Origin: an uncultured Collinsella sp.
Lineage (GTDB): Bacteria > Actinomycetota > Coriobacteriia > Coriobacteriales > Coriobacteriaceae
Reading direction: 5' to 3'
Assembly: GCA_900547505.1 (NCBI GenBank)
Contig: URGY01000044.1
Location: 1-11,636 of the forward strand
Length of the DNA: 11,636 nt
Under the pieces are notes generated by a model. The model saw nothing but the letters and a program-made list of their open reading frames with translations. It did not search any database and had not been told where the DNA came from. The number at the start of each line of letters is the position of its first letter. The first letter of the stretch is position 1. A program made the translations under genes and the position numbers. Below are positions 6,400 through 11,636 of this stretch, one piece after another.

Positions 6400-6792
6400 T
6401 GGACTTTGAAATTAAGGTTCGAGAAAAGGGAGGCATCGGAAATGTCCCGCAGGAAGAAGGCAAGATACGGTCGCGAGATGAGGGCACGCGCCGCCGACCT
6501 GTTCGAGGCTGGCCTCGGCTTCGAACTCGCGGCCAAGAAGCTCGACGTTCCCGCCCCGGCGGTGAGAAAATGGCTCTACGCGTACCGGGCAACCGGGAGG
6601 AAGGGGCCGATCGGGATGGGCGAGAGCCGCAGGACCTACGACATGGAGACCAAGCTCGCCGTCGCGAGGGCCGTCGTGGACGAGGGGATGCCGCGGTCGG
6701 AGGCGATGGCCCGCTTCGGCATCGCCGCCGCTACATCGCTCGACCGCTGGTGCAGGATGTACCGCGAGGGCGGGCCGGAGGCGCTCGAGCCG
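6400..6792 (+). mobile_element. IS3-family insertion sequence remnant (left end plus orfA)
   Basis: The inferred left end starts at TGGACTTTGAAATTAAG (6400-6416), about 40 bp before orfA, as expected for an IS3 terminal repeat and leader. orfB, with its DDE integrase core, and the right end are absent. Sequence identity is lost at 6788-6796, where an unrelated minus-strand gene begins. Confidence 0.6.
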
Positions 6793-6957
6793 GGAGCCCC
6801 TGTCCCATGCGCCGCGGTCCCTGTGCCCCTCCAGCTCCACGATGACCTCGCTCGCCTTCATGTCCCGCTCCCTTCCGGCCTTCCGGCCCGTAGAATCTCT
6901 GCCTGCGGGCAAAGCGGAAGGCGCTTGCCCTGCGGCGCCTTGCGCTTTGCTCCCTGA
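6442..6957 (+). pseudogene. IS3 OrfA fragment fused out of family
   Basis: The ATG at 6442 follows AGGGAGG (6427-6433). The first 117 codons are an IS3-type OrfA DNA-binding subunit: a basic start MSRRKKARYGREMRARA, then two helix-turn-helix units, FELAAKKLDVPAPAVRKWLY (28-47) and RSEAMARFGIAAATSLDRWC (85-104), ending GGPEALEP. From codon 118 the frame runs antisense through another gene and intergenic DNA to TGA 6955-6957, so the last 54 residues are meaningless. OrfA normally continues and frameshifts into OrfB, which is missing; the protein cannot transpose. Confidence 0.85.
6796..6861 (-). pseudogene. 5' fragment of a small mobile-element gene
   Basis: ATG at 6861, with GGGAG just upstream on the minus strand, begins KASEVIVELEGHRDRGAWDR. 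I associate this start with short hypothetical proteins common in Coriobacteriia mobile elements; that is memory, not a search. After 22 codons it runs into the IS3 remnant at about 6795 and the rest is absent. Confidence 0.5.
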
Positions 6958-7098
6958 AGCGCCGCGCCGAGGCGAAGGGGGTCAGGGGTTGTTCGCGGCA
7001 ACCCCCACCAATCGGAGCGGAGCGCAGATTTGCGCGGGGTTCCGCGAGCGCCCTTGACGCCGCGCAGCTGAGGCGCAACACGTGGGAATGGGACGGAT
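6862..7098. other. Hairpin-rich intergenic DNA, possible mobilisation region
   Basis: No gene is visible. Two perfect hairpins stand out: GGGGTTG (6985-6991)/CAACCCC (6999-7005), and GCGCA (7022-7026)/TGCGC (7031-7035). The GC-rich sequence resembles leader regions of mobilisable elements, where an origin of transfer may lie. No nick-site motif could be assigned and no relaxase gene is present. Confidence 0.35.
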
Positions 7099-7099
7099 G

Positions 7100-7211
7100 G
7101 GAAGTTAAGGAAAGTTAGAGGCGACTTGAAGAGATGCGTATCCGCAGCTCGAAACCCCGCCCATCAAAAAAGAGGGGCAATTCTCCTCTTTTGGAAAGTT
7201 ACGGAAAGTTA
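7100..7211. repeat. Two pairs of GGAAAGTTA repeats at helical spacing
   Basis: GGAAGTTA at 7100-7107 and GGAAAGTTA at 7109-7117 form one pair. GGAAAGTTA at 7193-7201 and 7203-7211 form the second. All are in the same orientation, with 9-10 bp between copies and a terminator-like hairpin between the pairs. They look like a protein-binding cluster, but the binder is unknown. Confidence 0.6.
7168..7192. terminator. Bidirectional rho-independent terminator
   Basis: Perfect arms AAAAGAGG (7168-7175) and CCTCTTTT (7185-7192) with a 9-nt loop. The T-run inside the right arm, and A-run inside the left arm, give U-tracts on both strands. It probably served the minus-strand gene tail ending at 7221. 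Confidence 0.7.
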
Positions 7212-7220
7212 GGCTGCCCC

Positions 7221-7370
7221 TTAGGCCCAGTATGGGACGTAGCGCATATGGCGCGGCGCCGTGTTGGGGTCGACGGGCTTGACTAAGCCTGCGGCAACGG
7301 TGTCTCGAATCAAGACGCCACCCGAAGGCCACCGCCGTATCTCGGGCATGGGCTGCCACGAAGTTGGGTC
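7221..7370 (-). pseudogene. C-terminal remnant of an unknown gene
   Basis: The minus-strand frame is open from a TAA at 7373-7371 to the TAA at 7223-7221 and ends GLVKPVDPNTAPRHMRYVPY plus Trp-Ala. The tail is coding-like and is followed by a terminator, as a gene end should be. It faintly recalls the winged-helix C-terminus of AlbA_2/AAA_4-type ATP-binding proteins of Coriobacteriia, a weak guess from memory. No ribosome binding site supports the internal ATG at 7349, so I read it as the 3' end of a gene cut away during rearrangement. Confidence 0.35.
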
Positions 7371-7390
7371 TTAGGACGGCGTGGCTGGTT

Positions 7391-7438
7391 TACTACGACG
7401 TTGCTACGACATTTACTGCGACATGGGATGTCGTAGTA
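7391..7438. promoter_or_regulatory. Phased CTRCGAC repeats with inverted copy, candidate operator
   Basis: CTACGAC at 7393-7399 and 7404-7410 and CTGCGAC at 7416-7422 are direct copies 11-12 bp apart. GTCGTAG at 7430-7436 is the inverted copy. The outer copies extend to a perfect 9-bp inverted repeat (TACTACGAC 7391-7399, GTCGTAGTA 7430-7438). Helical phasing suggests a regulator binding on one face of the DNA. It lies about 155-200 bp upstream of the TIR/caspase operon; a -10-like TATACT sits at 7552-7557 without a clear -35. Confidence 0.45.
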
Positions 7439-7576
7439 TTTTCCACTCCCCACTTTTATCGGAGCCCGCTGGAGGTGGGATCCTTGCGACGTGCAGATGG
7501 GCGCGGTAATGAGGTGGATCGCTCCGGTGGAGAATCGCAACCGGTCAGGTTTATACTGATAAGGAGCTGTTTTTAT
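7439..7576 (+). other. Upstream region of the TIR/caspase operon
   Basis: About 140 bp without a gene, holding the only -10-like sequence, TATACT (7552-7557). The -35 region at 17-18 bp spacing is poor. AAGGAG at 7561-7566 is a good ribosome binding site for an alternative start at 7577. Confidence 0.4.
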
Positions 7577-7594
7577 ATGCGAAAGGTGAGATTT

Positions 7595-7963
7595 ATGGAA
7601 AAGAAGACGGTATTCGTTGCGTTTGCAATCGAGGACGAACGTCAACGCGATTTTCTGAAGGGTCAGTCGCTCAACACGAAGTCGCCCTTCGAGTATATCG
7701 ATATGTCGGTCAAGGAGCCGTACGCAACCGCCTGGAAGGAGAAGGTCCGCACTCGCATTAAGCGCTCCGACGGCGTGATTGCGCTCGTAAGCAAGAACTC
7801 GTTGAGCTCAAGTGGGGAAAAGTGGGAAATCGGCTGCGCGCGCGAGGAGGGGAAGAAGGTGCTGGGAATCTGGGCGTATAGCGATGACCGAACTGATCTT
7901 CCCGGTGTACGCACGGTTTCATGGACCTGGAGCCATATCGAAGATTTCATCGACAGTCTGTAG
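7595..7963 (+). CDS. thsB: ThsB-like TIR-domain protein (DUF1863/MTH538 type), anti-phage sensor
   Basis: A 122-aa single-domain TIR-like protein. The first strand KTVFVAFAIEDE (4-15) and loop are followed by YIDMSVKEPYATAWKEKVRTRI (34-55), IKRSDGVIALVSKNSL (55-70) and the helix EKWEIGCAREEGKKVLGIW (75-93). Glu78, after Trp77, is the likely catalytic NADase glutamate by alignment with ThsB/TIR enzymes. ThsB proteins sense phage and convert NAD+ to a cyclic ADP-ribose isomer. The start at 7595 has AAGGTGAG 4 nt upstream and fits the fold; 7577 (six extra residues, AAGGAG at 10 nt) is also possible. The caspase gene starts 10 nt after the stop, so the pair is an operon. In such pairs the TIR product activates the protease. 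The family assignment is firm; the thsB symbol rests on the context. Confidence 0.85.
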   Translation: MEKKTVFVAFAIEDERQRDFLKGQSLNTKSPFEYIDMSVKEPYATAWKEKVRTRIKRSDGVIALVSKNSLSSSGEKWEIGCAREEGKKVLGIWAYSDDRTDLPGVRTVSWTWSHIEDFIDSL

Positions 7964-7973
7964 GAGCTGGGCG

Positions 7974-8963
7974 ATGGACAGAATGGCCCTAGTAGTTGGA
8001 GTTAACTACTATTCTGACAAGCGCATACCAAATCTTTCGGGTTGCGTGAACGATGCCGAGGAGGTCGCGCGCCTCCTCAAGCGCAACGGGGATTCCTCTC
8101 GGAGCAGAAACTTTGACTGCAAGGAGCTGTATGCAACCGGCCCAGACCATGTCGTGAATCGCGCTGCAATCAAAGATGAGGCGCGCAGGCTGTTTCAGTC
8201 AAAAGCCGAAATAGCGCTCTTCTACTTTTCTGGACACGGGTATATCGAGTCAACCGGCGGGTTTATCAATGGGTCTGATTCCACTCGGGGAGACGAGGGG
8301 CTCTCTCTGAGGGAACTCGTTGATCTGGCGAACGGCTCGAGCGCGCGCCACAGAATCGTTATCCTTGACAGCTGCTATTCGGGGGCGGCAGGGTCGGTCC
8401 CGGGCATGGAGAACCATGCCGCAATCTCGGAGGGCGTCACCATACTCACCGCCTCGCGAAGCGATCAGCCCTCGCTTGAGCGTAAGGGGCATGGCGTTTT
8501 TACAAGTCTCCTCATAAACGCCCTAGAGGGTGCTGCGGCGAACCTGACGGGCAGCATCACGCCGGGCAGCGTCTATGCGCACATCGATCAATCGCTTGGC
8601 ATGTGGGACCAAAGACCCGTTTTCAAAACGAACACGGACAGCTTCGTGTCGCTGCGCGAAGTCGATCCCGCAATCTCACTCGATGATTTGCGGAAGCTGA
8701 AAAAGCTCTTCCCAACAGAGGACTATGAATACAGGCTGGATCCGTCGTATGAGCCAAGGGACGAGGGAAGAACAGACGCTATGCCTCCAGCAGAGCCCAG
8801 GAACAACCTGGTGTTCTCTCTGCTCCAGAAATACAACCGGCATGGTCTTCTGGTTCCAGTTGGCGCCGACCATATGTGGAACGCGGCGATGGAGAGCAAG
8901 TCCTGCCGGTTGACGCTCCTCGGCAAGCATTATCGAAGGCTTGCGGACCAGGGCCTGCTTTGA
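7974..8963 (+). CDS. Caspase-like protease (peptidase C14), probable type IV Thoeris effector
   Basis: A 329-aa protein. Residues 4-230 are a caspase/metacaspase p20-p10-like domain: MALVVGVNYY (4-13), LSGCVNDAEEVARLL (21-35), ALFYFSGHG with catalytic His88 (81-89), IVILDSCYSGA with catalytic Cys134 (128-138), then TILTASRSDQPSLE (156-169) and HGVFTSLLINALEG (173-186). Residues of about 236-329 are a separate C-terminal region of no family I can name, absent from plain caspases and a candidate signal-binding domain. The start at 7974 has AGGAG 7 nt upstream; the frame extends upstream only antisense to nothing and inside the TIR gene. In the TIR/caspase system described as type IV Thoeris, the TIR-made N7-cADPR activates such a protease, which then degrades cell proteins to stop phage. 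Both catalytic residues are present, so it is probably functional. Confidence 0.9.
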   Translation: MDRMALVVGVNYYSDKRIPNLSGCVNDAEEVARLLKRNGDSSRSRNFDCKELYATGPDHVVNRAAIKDEARRLFQSKAEIALFYFSGHGYIESTGGFINGSDSTRGDEGLSLRELVDLANGSSARHRIVILDSCYSGAAGSVPGMENHAAISEGVTILTASRSDQPSLERKGHGVFTSLLINALEGAAANLTGSITPGSVYAHIDQSLGMWDQRPVFKTNTDSFVSLREVDPAISLDDLRKLKKLFPTEDYEYRLDPSYEPRDEGRTDAMPPAEPRNNLVFSLLQKYNRHGLLVPVGADHMWNAAMESKSCRLTLLGKHYRRLADQGLL

Positions 8964-9034
8964 CATGTTGACTAACGAGGCTTTCAGCGATCATGCTCAA
9001 ACTTTAGGGCTTGTGGCTAGAGGTCGGATAACGC
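8964..9034. other. Short gap between convergent genes
   Basis: These 71 bp separate the caspase gene and the ORF6N gene. No hairpin with a U-run is visible here. The nearest strong hairpin is inside the ORF6N 3' end. Confidence 0.4.
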
Positions 9035-9991
9035 TCAAGCCGTTTGATGCTCATCGAGGAGCTTTAGTTTCTCGATGAGCATCTTCGTCAGCTCCTCGTC
9101 TTGGATGAGGTCTATGCCGAAGCATTTCTTTCCCGCGTCCTTGAGGGATGCGCCGATGTGATATGCGGTCGCACTGTCGAGGATAAGGAAGCGGTCGTGG
9201 AACGTTCTGGTGCGGCGGACGGTGAGCTGCGGGTACTGTGCGTTGAACACGTCGACGTCGCCTTGCGTGAGCCGGTTGCCGGACGTGTAGACGGTCACCG
9301 CGACGCCCTTGCGCTTCTTTGCGAGGACGTTCAGGGTGTGGACATCTACGTAGCCATCCACGAGGGAGATTTCGCGCTCGGCGCGGCCCACGAGATCTGT
9401 CAGCAGGCTGAAGGCGTCGAACATCTGCCCGGCGAAGAAGATCCGCTGGGGTTTCTCTACCTCGCCTTCGAGCAGGCGGAACACCTGGTTGAAACGCTCG
9501 TCGGTCGATTGCTGAAACGCCGCCTGACTCAACTCGACACCGCGCAGCCGCTCAAACAGGGTGGCATTTTCGGCGAGGAGGTGGCGCATGGCGACAAACG
9601 CCCTCATGATACTGATACTGGTCTGCACCGCCACTTCGCTGCGTAGCACGCCGGACAGCATGGCTATGCCCTGCTCGGTATAGGCATAGGGGAGGTAACG
9701 CCGCCCGCCGCGGCCCTCCATGGTCTTTGAGGTTCCAATTTGGCACCTCAAAGACTCGTCCTCCTCCTTGGTCAGTTGAAAACGGAAGTCCTCGGGGAAT
9801 CTGTCGGCGTTGCGTGCGGCGGCGCGGTTGAGATTCTTTGTCTCTACCTCGTATAACCGAGCGAGATCGGTGTCGAGCATGATTTGCTGCCCACGGACGG
9901 TATGGATTAGGGTCTCTATGTTTGCGGAATCGACCAGGGCTATCGGCGCGCTCGTTTCGACCGATTCGTTCTCGGCATCAAAATCGCTCAT
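9035..9991 (-). CDS. ORF6N-domain protein with PLD-like C-terminal domain
   Basis: A 318-aa protein. Residues of about 25-135 form an ORF6N/KilA-type DNA-binding region: VRGQQIMLDTDLARLYEVET (32-51), RFPEDFRFQLTKEE (64-77), RRYLPYAYTEQGIAMLSGVL (97-116). A helical linker (135-180) leads to a phospholipase-D-like fold (about 185-300) with EISLVDGYVDVHTLNVL (207-223), FHDRFLILD (264-272) and YHIGASLKDAGKK (277-289). The HxR...D triad (H265, R267, D272) replaces the classical HxK. ORF6N proteins occur in phages and mobile islands, often as regulators; the biochemical role of this combination is not established. The start at 9991 has GAGGA 3-4 nt upstream; the TTG at 10006 has no such support. 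It converges on the caspase gene and is probably separate cargo or a resident of the same island. Confidence 0.9.
   Translation of the reverse strand: MSDFDAENESVETSAPIALVDSANIETLIHTVRGQQIMLDTDLARLYEVETKNLNRAAARNADRFPEDFRFQLTKEEDESLRCQIGTSKTMEGRGGRRYLPYAYTEQGIAMLSGVLRSEVAVQTSISIMRAFVAMRHLLAENATLFERLRGVELSQAAFQQSTDERFNQVFRLLEGEVEKPQRIFFAGQMFDAFSLLTDLVGRAEREISLVDGYVDVHTLNVLAKKRKGVAVTVYTSGNRLTQGDVDVFNAQYPQLTVRRTRTFHDRFLILDSATAYHIGASLKDAGKKCFGIDLIQDEELTKMLIEKLKLLDEHQTA
9046..9083. repeat. 13-bp perfect inverted repeat in the 3' end of the ORF6N gene
   Basis: GATGCTCATCGAG (9046-9058) and CTCGATGAGCATC (9071-9083) flank a 12-nt loop. It lies in codons for the last residues (MLIE and LDEH). The stem is strong enough to end or protect the convergent transcripts, but there is no U-run after it on either strand. 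Confidence 0.85.
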
Positions 9992-10039
9992 GGTTCCTCG
10001 ATTCAAAGATGGGGACGCTCCTGCGTCGAAAGCATTTTA
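9992..10039 (-). other. Short leader of the ORF6N gene
   Basis: These 48 bp lie between the integrase end and the ORF6N start. They contain the weak GAGGA ribosome binding site but too little room for a clear promoter, so the ORF6N gene may be transcribed from within or beyond the integrase gene. Confidence 0.3.
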
Positions 10040-11636
10040 TCATCCTGAGCTTTGTCGCCTGCCGGTCCAGCGGCGATGACCTCTGACGTTAGGGAGGGAG
10101 TGTGCTTCGTCGTGGCGACGTCGGCCCCAAGCCTTCCTCGCCATGACGGTGATCCGGCTCCCGTCGATGGTGATGGGCGCGCCCGCCCCGCGCTGGATCT
10201 CCAGGAGATCGGCGGCCGAGGACGCCGTGATCCGCCATTCCTCGACCCAGGCGGCGCGGCCGTCGCGCACGACCTCGCGCTCGACGAGCTTCGCGCCGGG
10301 ACAGGGGCAGAGGTCCGGGTTCGGCCCGACGACGGTGAGCCTCACCGGCTCCCCGGCCGCCTGATTGGCGCGCGCCTCCTCGCCCGGGGCCTCCTGCCCG
10401 CCGCCTCCGGTTCGCAGCAGCCTCCCCATGAGATCGGCGGCTTCGCGGTCGTTCCCTCCCATCACGTGCGCGTACACGTCCATCGTCATGCTCGACACTT
10501 CGTGGCCGAGTCTCCCCTGCGCGCTCCTCGGGTCGATGCCGTTGCCGATCAGGAAGGTGGCCTGCGTGTGCCTCAGCTCGTGGAAGTCGTAGCCGACGTA
10601 GCGCCTCCGCTTGCGGCCGCCCTCCTCGGCCTCCTCCATCCTGCCGAGGCCGTGCTCGATCAAGTAGCCCCTCTACAACGTCGAGAAGTTGTCGGGGTCG
10701 TGGAAGCCGAAGTCGCCGTCCGAGCACATCGGGGTGTTCGGGGTCTGGGAGAGGCCCTGAACCTGCATCCGCCTCACCTGCACGGCCTTCCAGGTGCGCA
10801 GGTACCGCGCCGTCCCGTCGTCGATCGCGATCCAGCGCGACCGGCGGTTCTTGGTCTCGCGCAGCGCCTTGTTCTCGGTGTACTGGTACTTGATGAACAC
10901 CCGCATGTTGTCGAAGTCCACGTAGCGCCACGTGAGGCCGAGCGCCTCGCCACGCCTCACGCCGGTCGCGAGCGCGAGCCAGATGGCGACGCGCCTGTCG
11001 TCGAGCTCGTCGCCGTGGAGCGCCTGACAGAGCGAGATCGCCTCCTCGAGCGTGAGCGGGGTCCTCTCGGCCGAGCGCGAGCGCGAGACCTCGACGTCGC
11101 GGCAGGGGTTGTGCTCGGTCAGGTGCTCCTTCACGGCGAGGTCCATCACCTGAACATGACGGCGTTGAGCTTGTGGACGCCGCGCTGCGACATGCCGTGC
11201 TCCTCGCGCGGGTCCGCGTAGACCATGTTGAGCAGCGACAGGTCGCTCACGAGCACTCCCGCGAACCACCGCTCCGCCTTCTTGAGCTCGCACTCGTCGG
11301 TCTTGTGCGTGAGCGGCGAGAGGTTCTTGAGGAGCTTGCGCTGCTCGTGCCACCTCCACCCGAGCTCGGGCGCCGTCACCTTGTCGGGGTTGGCGAACCC
11401 ACTCTCCAGCTCGCGGCGGTACTCCTCGAGCGCCCGCCTCACGTCCGACTTGGTGCCGTGCACCGTCCTCTTCGGGGAGCGGATGTACTTCCTCGTGGCG
11501 GGGTCCTTACCCAGATGGTGCCTGATCCTGTGGACCTTGCCCCGCTCGATCTCCTCGATCTCGCCGCAGCCCGTGACCTTCTGTGTTTCGTCAAGAGGAT
11601 TTGAGCAAAAAGAGCATCGGAAATTGAGTAGCCTGA
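10040..11636 (-). pseudogene. Tyrosine recombinase/integrase, frameshifted and with an amber codon
   Basis: Reading across two lesions gives a phage/ICE-type tyrosine integrase. The N-terminal arm-binding part (GCGEIEEIERGKVHRIRHHL, then KRTVHGTKSDVRRALEEY) and core-binding part run from the window edge to about 11150. The reading frame shifts there: one base is missing between VMF and VMDLAVKEHL. The catalytic domain follows, with Arg in ATGVRRGEALGL, HELRHTQATF, GRLGHE and the nucleophile Tyr in MDVYAHVM. An in-frame TAG at 10675-10673 interrupts it (FSTL-stop-RGYLIEHGLG) where the family has Trp. After the Tyr the frame continues about 135 residues to 10040, a long extension containing CPCPG. 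The 5' end is open to the window edge, with no start codon identified. Catalytic residues are all present but split, so the enzyme is probably dead and its element stranded. Confidence 0.9.

Noticed and set aside
5998..6441. Upstream part of the + strand frame that contains the IS3 OrfA
   Set aside because: It lies outside the IS element, antisense to the 129-aa frame; the ribosome binding site and family start point to 6442.
7391..7438. The phased CTRCGAC repeats as a CRISPR array
   Set aside because: Units are 7 bp with 4-5 bp between them, far too small for repeats and spacers, and no cas gene is present.
7364..7576. Upstream extension of the TIR gene frame to 7364
   Set aside because: It lacks a ribosome binding site, crosses the phased repeats, and TIR proteins of this type start directly before the first beta strand.
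5681..10675. Amber codons at expected Trp positions in both istA and the integrase, suggesting TAG recoding
   Set aside because: Intact genes here (rpiR-type, GH4, TIR) end at TAG, and both interrupted genes carry other damage, so ordinary decay is simpler.
10052..11221. A 389-codon + strand open frame opposite the integrase
   Set aside because: A GC-rich antisense shadow; the minus strand carries clear tyrosine recombinase motifs.
11596..11604. A 9-bp match (complement of TCAAATCCT) to the tRNA T-arm near the integrase 5' end, as a possible att site
   Set aside because: Too short, the neighbouring acceptor sequence does not match, and no CCA follows.

Overview
The window looks like one end of a draft-assembly contig from a GC-rich Gram-positive, most likely a gut-type Coriobacteriia (Collinsella-like). 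That placement rests on remembered resemblance of the IS3 OrfA, the IS21 IstA and the tyrosine integrase to families seen in that class; no search was run. Bases 1-49 are not genomic: they are an Illumina Nextera i5 adapter with its index and the transposon mosaic end.

Left part (50-5518), chromosomal in character: an initiator tRNA-fMet with its terminator, a gene-poor stretch of about 540 bp that may be an old integration scar, and a maltose/alpha-glucoside utilisation locus. The locus has an RpiR-family regulator on the + strand. Convergent to it on the - strand is an operon of a PTS EIICB permease, an 89-aa two-helix membrane protein and a GH4 6-phospho-alpha-glucosidase. The permease would import and phosphorylate maltose-type sugars, GH4 would split the 6'-phosphate product, and the RpiR protein probably senses a sugar phosphate.

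Middle part (5519-7440) is decayed, very GC-rich mobile DNA. It holds an IS21 istA remnant with a nonsense codon, an orphan 129-aa frame, an IS3 orfA remnant whose 3' end is fused to the start of an unrelated minus-strand gene, hairpin-rich sequence resembling a mobilisation region, a gene tail, and short phased repeats around a terminator.

Right part (7440-11636) is an accessory defence cargo. A two-gene + strand operon encodes a ThsB-like TIR protein (DUF1863/MTH538 type) and a caspase-like protease with an intact His/Cys dyad. This matches the TIR-plus-caspase architecture described as type IV Thoeris anti-phage defence, in which the TIR protein makes a cyclic ADP-ribose isomer that activates the protease. 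Convergent to it is an ORF6N protein with a PLD-like C-terminal domain. The window ends in a tyrosine integrase broken by a frameshift and an amber codon, so the element that carried the defence genes has probably lost its own mobility.
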